In this document: positions 1 through 7,800 of the stretch, piece by piece
Numbering within the stretch: the first letter of the stretch is position 1
Layout: each line of letters opens with the position of its first letter
IMG/VR virus record: IMGVR_UViG_3300029319_000589
Span: 1 to 21,711 of that record
Origin: a virus
DNA length: 21,711 nt
Strand: one strand, 5' to 3'
Notes under the pieces: model-generated
What the model was told of the DNA's origin: nothing
The model's database searches: none
What the model saw: the letters and a program-made list of their open reading frames with translations, nothing else
Made by a program: the position numbers and the translations under genes

Positions 1-1
1 C

Positions 2-697
2 GGCGGCACTCATGCTTCGGCCGACAAAACAGCAGCTTTTGCTTGCTCAACTGGCTCTGTTGCCGGTGTTGTTTTATATGATGAAGGGTTCATTGTTTTA
101 ACTGGTTCCTGGCCACTTTCAAGAGAAGCCATAATATTGGTTCCCGGTAAACGCAGCGGCTCCGCCGAAGACGGTGAAGTATACCCCGGAAATTCAGGAC
201 AATATTATCCCAGATGGTGGAATTGGGGTGCTGGAATGAACGATGGAGCAAACAGTTCGTCGATGGACGGTATGTTTAAGTTAGCCCCAGACGGCACGCA
301 GGCTGTAGGTAGTGACTATCGCAACCATCAGTTTAGTTCCGCATCGTTTGGCTTGTCATTTCAGGGCACCACCAATACGCAAGTGGTAACAATGTTTGCA
401 AACGCAAGACGTGGAGAAGTGAACTATTCGAATAATCCAACATTCTTACAATACAATCAGCCTTTGCTAAGAAAAACCTCATCATTTGTTTACGAAGAAA
501 ATCCCAATAGATTAATAAAAAATACCGTTAGCTCAAGCTTCTCAGATCATTCAGCTTCGTTTCAGAGACAGGTTTATGTATCGAGAGTGGCAATATATGA
601 TGCTAATAAAAACCTTATTGGTGTGGCAACATTAGGAAATCCGATAAGAAAAAGAGAAGACGAAGATATAACCTTTAAATTAAAACTAGACATATAG
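2..697 (+). CDS. Virion structural protein, 3' part (5' end outside window)
   Basis: The frame is open from base 2 with no stop before 697, so this is the C-terminal ~231 residues of a longer protein. The in-frame TTG at 137 is not a credible start, because good coding sequence continues upstream of it. The visible part is rich in Gly, Ser, Asn and aromatic residues (YPRWWNWGAG, SSASFGLSFQG) and looks beta-structured. It ends with a segment (RVAIYDANKNLIGVATLGNPI, then KREDEDITFKLKLDI) that I associate with the C-termini of structural proteins in T4-like marine phages. That recollection is family-level, not a search result. It could belong to the baseplate, neck or a fibre; the sequence does not decide. 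It is followed after 13 bases by the RuvC-like gene. Confidence 0.75.
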   Translation, partial: GGTHASADKTAAFACSTGSVAGVVLYDEGFIVLTGSWPLSREAIILVPGKRSGSAEDGEVYPGNSGQYYPRWWNWGAGMNDGANSSSMDGMFKLAPDGTQAVGSDYRNHQFSSASFGLSFQGTTNTQVVTMFANARRGEVNYSNNPTFLQYNQPLLRKTSSFVYEENPNRLIKNTVSSSFSDHSASFQRQVYVSRVAIYDANKNLIGVATLGNPIRKREDEDITFKLKLDI

Positions 698-703
698 TAT
701 AAT
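698..703 (+). promoter_or_regulatory. Candidate -10 box (TATAAT) just before the RuvC-like gene
   Basis: A consensus TATAAT lies 7 bases before the ATG at 711. The best -35 is weak (TTTAAA at 674-679, spacer 18). If used, transcription would begin at about 710-711, on or next to the start codon, which would make the mRNA leaderless. AT-rich sequence produces such boxes by chance, so this is tentative. Confidence 0.3.
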
Positions 704-710
704 ATCAATT

Positions 711-1286
711 ATGGTTTTGGGAATAGACATATCTACAAGCATCACTGGTTTTGCTGTCGTTGGCGACGGCCAGCTACTTCATTATAGCTCTGTTGACTTG
801 CGAAAACACAAAGGAATTTTTGAAAAAGCTAATTTCTTGAAAAAGTACATTGAAGATTTATTTGAAAATTATCAACTCGATCAAGAAGACTCGCTTCGAT
901 GGGGCGCGTCTGAGTACCCAATAGAAAAAATATACATAGAACAACCACTTCACATGTTTATGAAGGGGAAGTCTTCAGCAAAAACACTATCAGCATTGAT
1001 GACATTTAACGGTGTAGTTTCGTGGCTTGTATATGAGATGTTTGAAATCGAGCCAAAATATCTCGCAGCCACCAGTGCGAGAAAGCATTGTGGAATTAAA
1101 GTTAAACGCGGAGAAAAATCAAAAGAGGTTGTATTACAGCATCTTTTAGATAATGAGCCTGCTTTTAAGATATCTTACACAAAATACGGAAATCCAAAAG
1201 CAGAATCTTACGATCAAGCAGACGCGATAGTGATAGCGAAAGCAGGCGATATAATTGAAAAAGGCATAGAAATAACTGAAGGATAA
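711..1286 (+). CDS. RuvC-like Holliday junction resolvase
   Basis: This 191-residue protein has the RNase H-like fold signature of RuvC-family nucleases. The first strand carries Asp6 in LGIDISTSITGFAVV, Glu77 lies in a strand ending IYIEQPL, and the C-terminal helix SYDQADAIVIAKA carries Asp168 and Asp171. This matches the E. coli RuvC acidic quartet (Asp7, Glu66, Asp138, Asp141) in order and spacing type. Phage enzymes of this kind cleave branched recombination intermediates and can debranch DNA before packaging, the role played in T4 by the unrelated endonuclease VII. The ATG at 711 has no obvious Shine-Dalgarno sequence. The acidic residues are visible; the substrate is inferred from the family. 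Another RNase H-like nuclease is the main alternative. Confidence 0.85.
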   Translation: MVLGIDISTSITGFAVVGDGQLLHYSSVDLRKHKGIFEKANFLKKYIEDLFENYQLDQEDSLRWGASEYPIEKIYIEQPLHMFMKGKSSAKTLSALMTFNGVVSWLVYEMFEIEPKYLAATSARKHCGIKVKRGEKSKEVVLQHLLDNEPAFKISYTKYGNPKAESYDQADAIVIAKAGDIIEKGIEITEG

Positions 1287-1297
1287 TATATATTTAT

Positions 1298-1543
1298 GTG
1301 GATAAGACACATCAACAAAAAATTATCTTCGGAATTGGAGATATAGTTGAAGAATCTGCGCTGCTAGTTCCACCCGGAAGAAAACCGTGGAAAGGCATAG
1401 TGGTAAAAGTAGAAAAAGACGACTACTTCTCAGACATAGACGGTACGTTTCCAGGATGTTCAGTAGAAGTATATTGGCCATCTCAGGGATATTCAGAACA
1501 TTTACCGTCAGATGTGGTAAAATTAATAGAGAAAAAATCTTGA
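1298..1543 (+). CDS. Small conserved-type protein of unknown function (81 aa)
   Basis: I do not recognise a named family. Translation from GTG 1298 gives an 81-residue protein with a pattern typical of a small SH3/KOW-like beta barrel: FGIGDIVEES, then PWKGIVVKVEKDD, then CSVEVYWPSQG, then a short EHLPSDVVKLIEKK ending. The fold is inferred only from this alternation of strands. The GTG start is preferred because the coding pattern begins there and no in-frame ATG follows. Ribosome binding is weak (GAAGGA at 1278-1283, 14 bases upstream). It lies between the resolvase gene and the promoter of the FKBP gene, and its end abuts that promoter's -35 box. Confidence 0.6.
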   Translation: MDKTHQQKIIFGIGDIVEESALLVPPGRKPWKGIVVKVEKDDYFSDIDGTFPGCSVEVYWPSQGYSEHLPSDVVKLIEKKS

Positions 1544-1568
1544 CACTTGTTGTCAAATAGAATATACT
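1540..1568 (+). promoter_or_regulatory. Sigma70-type promoter for the FKBP gene, with inverted repeat
   Basis: A perfect -35 box TTGACA (1540-1545) is separated by exactly 17 bases from TATACT (1563-1568, 5 of 6 matches). The predicted start is near 1575, giving a leader of about 28 bases with a good AGGAG before ATG 1603. The -35 box forms the left arm of a perfect 6-bp inverted repeat, TTGACA-CTTGT-TGTCAA (1540-1556), a plausible operator. The promoter match is seen directly; repressor binding is inference. Confidence 0.75.
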
Positions 1569-1602
1569 GATTAAGTTAATTTCATTAACAATAGGAGAAA
1601 AA

Positions 1603-2178
1603 ATGAAAGTACAATTAGGGCATATAGTAAAAGCGCATTACGTGGGTATACTTAACGATGGAACCGAGTTTGATAATTCATATGTTCGCGGCGAACCAAT
1701 AGAATTTGAAGTCGGTGCAGGACAAATGATTATTGGTTTCGAAAGAGCCGTTATGAATATGGAAGTGGGTGAAACCAAGAAACATGTAACAATTCCATGT
1801 CATCAAGGTTATGGTGATAGGAATGAGAATGCGATCCAAGAAGTACCGAGAGCTGCATTCCGGCCTGATTTTGAATTTGAGGCTGGCGGGGTAATTCAAG
1901 GTAATGGACCACACGGCCCATTTATCGCCACAATCAGAGAGTTCAATGATGAATCGGTATTCTTGGATATGAACCACCCACTAGCTGGTGAGATTTTGTT
2001 CTTTGATATCGAAATAATTTCGATTCATGATCCAACAGCTGTCGAGGAAGAGCCAGTCCTAGCAGAATGGAATAAGTCAATGAAGAAGGCTGAACTACTT
2101 GAGGTAGCAAAGACCCGCGGTCTTGGCGTTAATACTCGCTCTACTAAAGCTCAAATTATTGAAGCACTCGAAGCTTAG
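1603..2178 (+). CDS. FKBP/SlyD-type peptidyl-prolyl isomerase with C-terminal SAP-like domain
   Basis: Residues 1-142 match the SlyD-type FKBP layout. They run from an N-terminal FKBP strand set (VKAHYVGILNDGTEFDNS, GAGQMIIGFERAVMNMEVGE) into an inserted chaperone flap (about 71-124, from GYGDRNENAIQEVP), then the family motif NHPLAG (124-129), and close with FFDIEIISI. SlyD proteins catalyse prolyl cis-trans isomerisation and act as folding chaperones in the cytoplasm. After an acidic linker, residues 158-190 (KSMKKAELLEVAKTRGLGVN and on to AQIIEALEA) look like a SAP or Rho-N-type helix-extended-helix, often DNA-binding. The His-rich metal tail of bacterial SlyD is absent. It has its own strong promoter at 1540. 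The SAP assignment is weaker than the FKBP assignment. Confidence 0.88.
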   Translation: MKVQLGHIVKAHYVGILNDGTEFDNSYVRGEPIEFEVGAGQMIIGFERAVMNMEVGETKKHVTIPCHQGYGDRNENAIQEVPRAAFRPDFEFEAGGVIQGNGPHGPFIATIREFNDESVFLDMNHPLAGEILFFDIEIISIHDPTAVEEEPVLAEWNKSMKKAELLEVAKTRGLGVNTRSTKAQIIEALEA

Positions 2179-2196
2179 ATCTTAAACTTTATCTTA

Positions 2197-2225
2197 TTGC
2201 AATTACCACAATATTGTGCTATGTT
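2197..2225 (+). promoter_or_regulatory. Sigma70-like promoter for the primase gene with palindrome in the spacer
   Basis: TTGCAA (2197-2202) is separated by 17 bases from TATGTT (2220-2225); each box matches 4 of 6 consensus positions. The spacer holds a perfect 12-bp palindrome, CACAATATTGTG (2207-2218), where a dimeric repressor would block polymerase. It sits in the 63-base gap between the FKBP and primase genes. Confidence 0.5.
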
Positions 2226-2241
2226 GGTGATAGGAGATTAA

Positions 2242-3180
2242 GTGAACAAAAAAGAAGCCAAAAAGATTCTTCATGAAACTCTTGGGTACTACTCAGATAA
2301 GGGTAACGAGTTGCTTTTCACGTGCCCTTCGTGCAATCATCACAAGCGTAAGTTCTCTATTAACTTGGATAAAAATGCTTATAAGTGTTGGGTTTGCGAT
2401 TATCGCGGTCGTAGTATTAGGCGCCTTATTAGACGTTTTGGTACGTATACACAACTACAGAAATGGGACGCAATATCGCACAGGACAGATCTTGAAAGGT
2501 TTGCTGACCTCTTTATGGATCCAGTCGTACCAGAGGGCAAGGAAAAAGTACAACTCCCAGAAGAATTCATAAGTCTGTCTTCTGAGAAAGTACCAGCTAC
2601 TGGCCTCTATGCAATCAAGTATTTGCAATCTAGAGGCATCACAAAAGCCGATATTCTAAAATGGAAAATCGGCTATTGTTTTAGCGGCGAATACCGCAAC
2701 AGAATTATTATTCCATCTTTCGACGATAACGGCGATTGTAGCTACTTTATTGCGAGGTCCTATAGTGGAGACTCCTATAAGTATAAAAATCCAAGAGCGT
2801 CGAAAGATATAGTGTTTAATGAGCTATTTATTGACTGGAATTCAGACCTAGTATTGGTCGAAGGAGTTTTTGATGCACTGGTCGCAGGAAATGCTGTTCC
2901 TATATTGGGTTCAACCTTACGGTCGGGGTCCGAATTATTACGAAAGATTGTATGGAACGACACCCCAATCTACATCGCACTCGACCCCGACGCCGCAGAG
3001 AAAGAGCGTCGGATTATTAAGATGCTGCTGGAATACGATATTGAGCTTTATAAGATAGATGTATCTGGATATGAAGATGTGGGCTCAATGTCAAAAGACA
3101 TATTTGAGGATCGTAAAAACAACGCGGTATTAATCGATAGAGATAACTATTTATTGCTAGATTTACTATCAGCAGTGTAA
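2242..3180 (+). CDS. DNA primase, DnaG / T4 gp61-like
   Basis: This 312-residue protein begins with a zinc-binding domain, CPSC (Cys28, Cys31) and CWVC (Cys49, Cys52), as in DnaG/gp61 primases, where it recognises the priming site. A TOPRIM domain follows. The conserved Glu207 is in VLVEGVFDALVAG, and the metal-binding Asp248 and Asp250 are in YIALDPDA. The region between, with YLQSRGIT and GYCFSGEYRNRIIIP, matches the DnaG catalytic-core start. Primases synthesise RNA primers for lagging-strand replication, working with a phage DnaB-like helicase that is not in this window. The length is close to gp61 (about 340 residues). The GTG start at 2242 is supported by GGAG at 2233-2236, five bases upstream. 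Confidence 0.9.
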   Translation: MNKKEAKKILHETLGYYSDKGNELLFTCPSCNHHKRKFSINLDKNAYKCWVCDYRGRSIRRLIRRFGTYTQLQKWDAISHRTDLERFADLFMDPVVPEGKEKVQLPEEFISLSSEKVPATGLYAIKYLQSRGITKADILKWKIGYCFSGEYRNRIIIPSFDDNGDCSYFIARSYSGDSYKYKNPRASKDIVFNELFIDWNSDLVLVEGVFDALVAGNAVPILGSTLRSGSELLRKIVWNDTPIYIALDPDAAEKERRIIKMLLEYDIELYKIDVSGYEDVGSMSKDIFEDRKNNAVLIDRDNYLLLDLLSAV

Positions 3181-3190
3181 GGGTTATCAA

Positions 3191-3751
3191 ATGAAGATTA
3201 CAAAGAAACAACTAAAAGAAATTATAGCAGAGGAAATAGAATCAACCATAAATGAAGGCTCCGTACCGCACTCAGCCCAACATGTCGTTAAAAAGATGAT
3301 GAAAACAGGAAAAAGTGCCAAGGAAGCACTAAAAAGCTTAACTACTGATCTTTCTGATGAAGAAGCTGAGCGCTGGCTTAAACGTCACAAGGATGAAATG
3401 GATAGCGCCAAACAAGGCTTGGCTAATAGCCAAGAAATGAAAGAGGGTGCAGAATTAAAGATTCCAGTTGAAAGGTACGATGCTTTCAAAAGAAAGATTG
3501 AACAGTGGGGTATGTTGTTTAACAAATTTACTGGATATACAAGAGATCTAAACAACCAGTCGTTTGATCGAAAAACTGACGGAAAAAGAATAATTAGAAT
3601 GGCTAACAAACTTGAAAGCGAACTTAGAAAGATTATGAAAGAATTTGATTTTGACGCTAAAGTTTATGATGACGAGCGTTATGCACAACGTCAGAAACTT
3701 GATAGGTTTGATGGCGATAGTGAATTTTTCTTAGAAGAAGATAGCAATTGA
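3191..3751 (+). CDS. Tagged protein of unknown function (candidate internal head protein), 186 aa
   Basis: The first 16 residues, MKITKKQLKEIIAEEI, are the clearest copy of an N-terminal segment shared with the proteins at 3751, 9503 and 11296, and more loosely 12168. It resembles the capsid-targeting sequence of T4 internal proteins and contains an IAE site of the type cut by gp21 proteases. The rest is highly charged and helical with no family I recognise: a Lys-rich helical segment (residues 27-75), then KIPVERYDAFKRKIEQWG, and a basic stretch around ESELRKIMKEF. The start has AAGGG seven bases upstream. It overlaps the next gene by one base (TGATG), so the two are probably co-translated. 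That it is packed into the head is inference. Confidence 0.75.
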   Translation: MKITKKQLKEIIAEEIESTINEGSVPHSAQHVVKKMMKTGKSAKEALKSLTTDLSDEEAERWLKRHKDEMDSAKQGLANSQEMKEGAELKIPVERYDAFKRKIEQWGMLFNKFTGYTRDLNNQSFDRKTDGKRIIRMANKLESELRKIMKEFDFDAKVYDDERYAQRQKLDRFDGDSEFFLEEDSN

Positions 3752-4653
3752 TGAAAATAACCAAAAAACAATTAAAGCAGATTGTTGCGGAAGAGGTAGC
3801 TCATAGGCTGTTAGATCAAATTATCGAAGAGGAATTTGAGGCATACCTAACAGAAAATGAGGATCTTGAAGCATACAAGAAGGCCAAAAAGAGGGACTTA
3901 GTTTCTAAGGTCAAGAAGGGCCTTCTTTCAACGGCCGCCGTCGGTGCTCTTTTTGGATTACTAAATCAAAAAACGACTGACTACGCAGATATTAAAGCGG
4001 CAGAACGCGAAATGGTTTATCAAGCAAATGTTGAAAAAGATAATACAGACGAAGCACAACTACAACAATTTGCAGATCAGCTAAATAACACTGCCCGATA
4101 TATGTGGGGTGTTGGAAACTCTGGTGCAATGCCTGTCCCTGGTACTGATGGCAAGATAACAGTATTACCCCCAAGCTACAGCTTAGCTGTTCGTGCTTTT
4201 TTGGACAAAAAAGAAAACATAAAAAGAGCAGAAGAGGGCAAAGAGCCAATTATGAGGTATGGAGAAATTAATTTAGATAACATTCCCAAGGTTAGCGGAG
4301 ATTACGACTATAAAGGAACATATGAAGAAAACGTGAAAGACTTTTTTAATGTTTATTCTGGCAAAGACATGATTGATGCTATGAAAGTTGTGCAAAGAGT
4401 GCCAGAATTAGACGTTGTATCTGGCACGGGAGCTGAAAAAATGATTGTTATGCTAAACCCAAACAAAATTGATGCCAATTATATCTTGCCTGAGCTTGGT
4501 ATGACAGCAGCAGATTATTACAATTCTCAGTATGGGACATTTTTGGGTTCCGGAGAGAAAGAGGCATTAGACACTGGCGCACCAGAGCCAGAACTAAAAG
4601 AAGGTAAAATTACCTGGAAAAATTATAAAAATCGAAAGAAAAAGCTTGCATAG
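3751..4653 (+). CDS. Tagged protein of unknown function (candidate internal head protein), 300 aa
   Basis: ATG 3751 overlaps the previous stop and is chosen over the TTG at 3748 because it gives the exact tag start, MKITKKQLKQIVAEEV. The tag is followed by an acidic stretch (LLDQIIEEEFEAYLTENEDLEAY), a basic segment (KKAKKRDLVSKVKKG), and one hydrophobic segment (LLSTAAVGALFGLL, about residues 53-66) that could be a membrane or amphipathic helix. The remainder, roughly residues 70-300, is soluble-looking and has no family I can name. It ends in a basic tail (KNYKNRKKKLA). A hydrophobic segment behind a removable tag would suit a protein that contacts the membrane after ejection, but that is speculation. 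Confidence 0.72.
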   Translation: MKITKKQLKQIVAEEVAHRLLDQIIEEEFEAYLTENEDLEAYKKAKKRDLVSKVKKGLLSTAAVGALFGLLNQKTTDYADIKAAEREMVYQANVEKDNTDEAQLQQFADQLNNTARYMWGVGNSGAMPVPGTDGKITVLPPSYSLAVRAFLDKKENIKRAEEGKEPIMRYGEINLDNIPKVSGDYDYKGTYEENVKDFFNVYSGKDMIDAMKVVQRVPELDVVSGTGAEKMIVMLNPNKIDANYILPELGMTAADYYNSQYGTFLGSGEKEALDTGAPEPELKEGKITWKNYKNRKKKLA

Positions 4654-4674
4654 TCAACATTGACGTGGTATATT
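4646..4674 (+). promoter_or_regulatory. Candidate promoter with inverted repeat, upstream of the Mre11-Rad50 fusion
   Basis: TTGCAT (4646-4651) and TATATT (4669-4674) are spaced by 17 bases. The spacer holds the inverted repeat GTCAA-CA-TTGAC (4653-4664). Its core CAACATTG matches the core CAATATTG of the palindrome in the 2197 promoter at 7 of 8 positions. The -35 box is only a half match, so the promoter call is moderate. Confidence 0.4.
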
Positions 4675-4690
4675 AGTAAGTGAGGGCAAA

Positions 4691-4810
4691 ATGGTTTTTG
4701 TATTAAACACTATTCTTAGAGCAGTATGTTTCCAATTTGGTTTAGTTTTTGGCACATTTATTGTGCCAATCTTGCTTCATTCTTGCTTTGGGGTGTCCTA
4801 TATTAGTTAA
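4691..4810 (+). CDS. Small hydrophobic ORF, 39 aa (possible membrane peptide)
   Basis: ATG 4691 follows GAGG (4682-4685) at five bases and opens a 39-codon frame ending TAA at 4808-4810. The product is almost entirely hydrophobic after residue 4 (FVLNTILRAVCFQFGLVFG, then TFIVPILLHSCFGVSYIS), consistent with a single membrane-spanning helix. It fills most of the 168-base gap between two certain genes and sits just after a candidate promoter. An 8-bp hairpin lies inside it, so the region could instead be an untranslated leader. I do not recognise the peptide. Confidence 0.45.
   Translation: MVFVLNTILRAVCFQFGLVFGTFIVPILLHSCFGVSYIS
4749..4769 (+). other. Perfect 8-bp stem-loop upstream of the Mre11-Rad50 gene
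   Basis: TTGGCACA (4749-4756) pairs with TGTGCCAA (4762-4769) around a five-base loop. No clean T-run follows, so it is not a good intrinsic terminator. It could be an mRNA structure or a protein-binding site, or a by-product of the small coding frame it lies in. Confidence 0.4.
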
Positions 4811-4821
4811 CCGGAGGATAT

Positions 4822-7800
4822 GTGAAATTTGCTCACATTAGCGATACTCACATTAAGAATTTAAAATATCATTATGAGTATCGAGTAGTTTTTGAACAGT
4901 TGTATGAAAAACTACAAGAAGAAAACGTAGATTATATTGTTCACACTGGAGATGTTGCGCACACAAAGACGCAAATCTCACCAGAGTATGTCGAGCTATG
5001 CGCGCAATTTTTTGAGAATCTTGCGAACATTGCTCCGACGTATGCTATTTTGGGTAACCATGACGGTAACCTAAAAAATAGTAGTCGTCAAGATGCCTTG
5101 ACACCAATCTTTAACGCGTTGGATCACCCAAACCTACACTTACTAAAAGATTCGGGTGAGACAAACATTGACGACAAGTTCTGTCTAAATGTTTTATCAG
5201 TTTTTGATCGTGAAAATTGGATCAAGCCGACTAATTCAGATAAGATCAATATCGCTCTTTATCACGGCTCAATTAGCAACTGCAAGACGGATGTTGGCTG
5301 GGTTATGTTAAATGGCGAAGATACGATGGAGATCTTTGATGGATTTGATTTTGCAATGCTTGGTGATATTCATCGTCGTCAAATTCTTGACGAGGCTGGT
5401 CGTATTTGGTATGCCGGCAGCACAGTACAGCAGAATCATGGAGAAACCAACGACAAGGGTATTCTTATTTGGGATATTCAAACAAAGGACGACTGGGACG
5501 TCGAGCCGATTGTGTTCAAGAATCCAAAGCCGTTCATTACTTTGGAACTCACACCGAAAGGTCGCATGCCCAAGGGAGCGAATGTCCCGGAGGGTGCGAG
5601 ACTCCGTATCGTAAGTAATAATAATTTACCGCTCAATGTAATGAAGCGCGCAATGGACATTGCAAAACACAGATTTAAGCCGGAAGTTGTTACTTTCCTT
5701 AATCGTGCAGCCGGTGAGCGTGGCGATGTCACAGAAATTACTGATAATCTTAAGACAGAAAACTTGCGTGATATCAATATCCAAGAGGAATTGATGGATG
5801 AGTATTTGAAAGAGTATCAAGTAGAGTCGACAACACTAGAAAAAGTCTACGAACTCAACAGAAAATATAAGAAAATGGTTGAAGATGAAAACGATATTTC
5901 TAGAAATGTTAATTGGAAACTGACTAATTTTGAGTTTGATAACTTATTTAATTACGGGGAAGGTAATAATGTTAACTTTGATGAACTCAATGGGATTACA
6001 GGAATCTTTGGCAAAAACTATTCTGGGAAAAGCAGCATTATTGACGCTGTGCTTTGGACTCTTTTTAACACAACCTCGAAAAATGAGCGTAAGAATCTCA
6101 ATGTTATTAACCAGAATAAAGAATTCTGCCGCGGCAAGCTGACGATTGTTGTCGGACATAAAACTTATACAATTGAAAGAAGTGCTGAGAAATATATAAA
6201 GCGCCTAAAAGGCGAAGAAACCCAAGAAGCCAAGACAGATCTAAACTTTGAGGTTTATGACGAGGTACTGGGCGATACGGTATCACTAAATGGATTAAGT
6301 AGAATCCATACAGATGCAATTATTAGAAAGCATTTTGGAGAATGCGAAGACTTTTTGATCTCTTCAATGGCTTCGCAGCATGGCGCGCTATCGTTTATTG
6401 ATGAAGGCTCCACCCGACGTAAAGAAATTATTGCCAAGTTTCTTGATTTGGAGATTTTTGAAAAAAAGTTTAAATTAGCTAAAGATGATAGTACAGATCT
6501 CAAGGGCGCTCTTAGAAGGCTGGAATCGCGTAATTATGATGAAGAGATTATAGAAGCAGCCGATTCTTTAAAAACAAAAAAAATAGAACTTGAAACACAC
6601 AAAGCAGAATGCGAAGAACTAAAAGAAGAAATACAACTAATAACAAAAACCTGCGAAGACCTTCGGAATAGCATTGACGCAATACCAGAAGAAGTAATTA
6701 ATGTTGTTGATACAAAAAGAGACATCAAAAAGAAAAACATACAGATTTTCTCTTTAGAAAGTGAAAACAAGCAACACAATGCCGATCTATCTGTTAAAAG
6801 AGGAATCTCAGAAAAGATAGAAGAATACTTAAACGGCATAAACATAGAGGCTTTATCGGAGCAGCAGCAAGTAATTGAAAATCTGCAGACTAATAAAAAA
6901 GAGACTGCAACAGCACTTGAAGCGCTCATTCAGCAGATAGAAGACATTGAACGGAAAGCAAAATTACTAGATGGCATACCTTGCGGAACAGACTATCCGC
7001 AATGTAAATTTATTCGAGATGCTAATGTTGCTGTAGCAAATCTACAGCACGTGCAAAACGAACAAGAAAGTACCCAGGTGAACCTAAGCACTATAGATAA
7101 AAAAATACAAAGCATGAGGCCAAGCTTTGTTGCAGATCAAATTAGTAAATACGATGCAATTTGCGATAAAAGGCTTTTGACTACAAATGATATTGCTGAT
7201 TTAAATCTGTCTATTGAGAAAAACAACGCTTCAATTGAGAGATTAAAATATGAGCTTAAGGAGCTAGAAGACAAAAGAAATAAATATGAGGAAAATAGAG
7301 AAGCTATTGAAAACTTTGAAGAGTTCACAACTGAACTTGATGCTTGTAATGGTAAACTTGAAAAAAAGCAAAATCAGTATGATGCGTGTCAGGAGCAAAT
7401 GCTTGAGCTTTATAAAGATGTAGGTTCGTTAGAAAAGAACGTAGAAAATATCAAAGAACAAAAACAGGAGTATTTAAATTTACAGGAGGAATTCTCAGCC
7501 TATGATCTTTATATGCGTTGCATGCACTCATCTGGCATTGCTTACGATATTATTAAACGCAAACTTCCAGTCATCAACCAAGAGATTGCGAAAGTTCTAG
7601 CAAACATTGTTGACTTTGAAATCTTCTTTGAAGATTCTGGTAAGAAATTTGATATTTTTATCAAGCATCCTAAACATGAGCCTCGCCCTATCGAGATGGC
7701 TTCCGGTGCAGAAAAAACTATGGGTGCAATGGCAATTAGATTAGCGCTTTTGAGTGTTTCTTCTTTGCCTAAGAGTGATTTATTCATACTAGATGAGCCC

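Noticed and set aside
137-697. A complete 186-residue gene starting at TTG 137
   Set aside because: The same frame is open with protein-like sequence back to base 2, so this is the end of a longer gene cut by the window edge.
4749-4790. Intrinsic terminator upstream of the Mre11-Rad50 gene
   Set aside because: The stem is perfect but short, and no uninterrupted T-run follows it.
6534-6929. Minus-strand Ser/Leu/Phe-rich frames opposite the Rad50 coiled coil
   Set aside because: Antisense readings of Lys/Glu-rich coiled coils routinely give such frames. There is no start context or recognisable domain.
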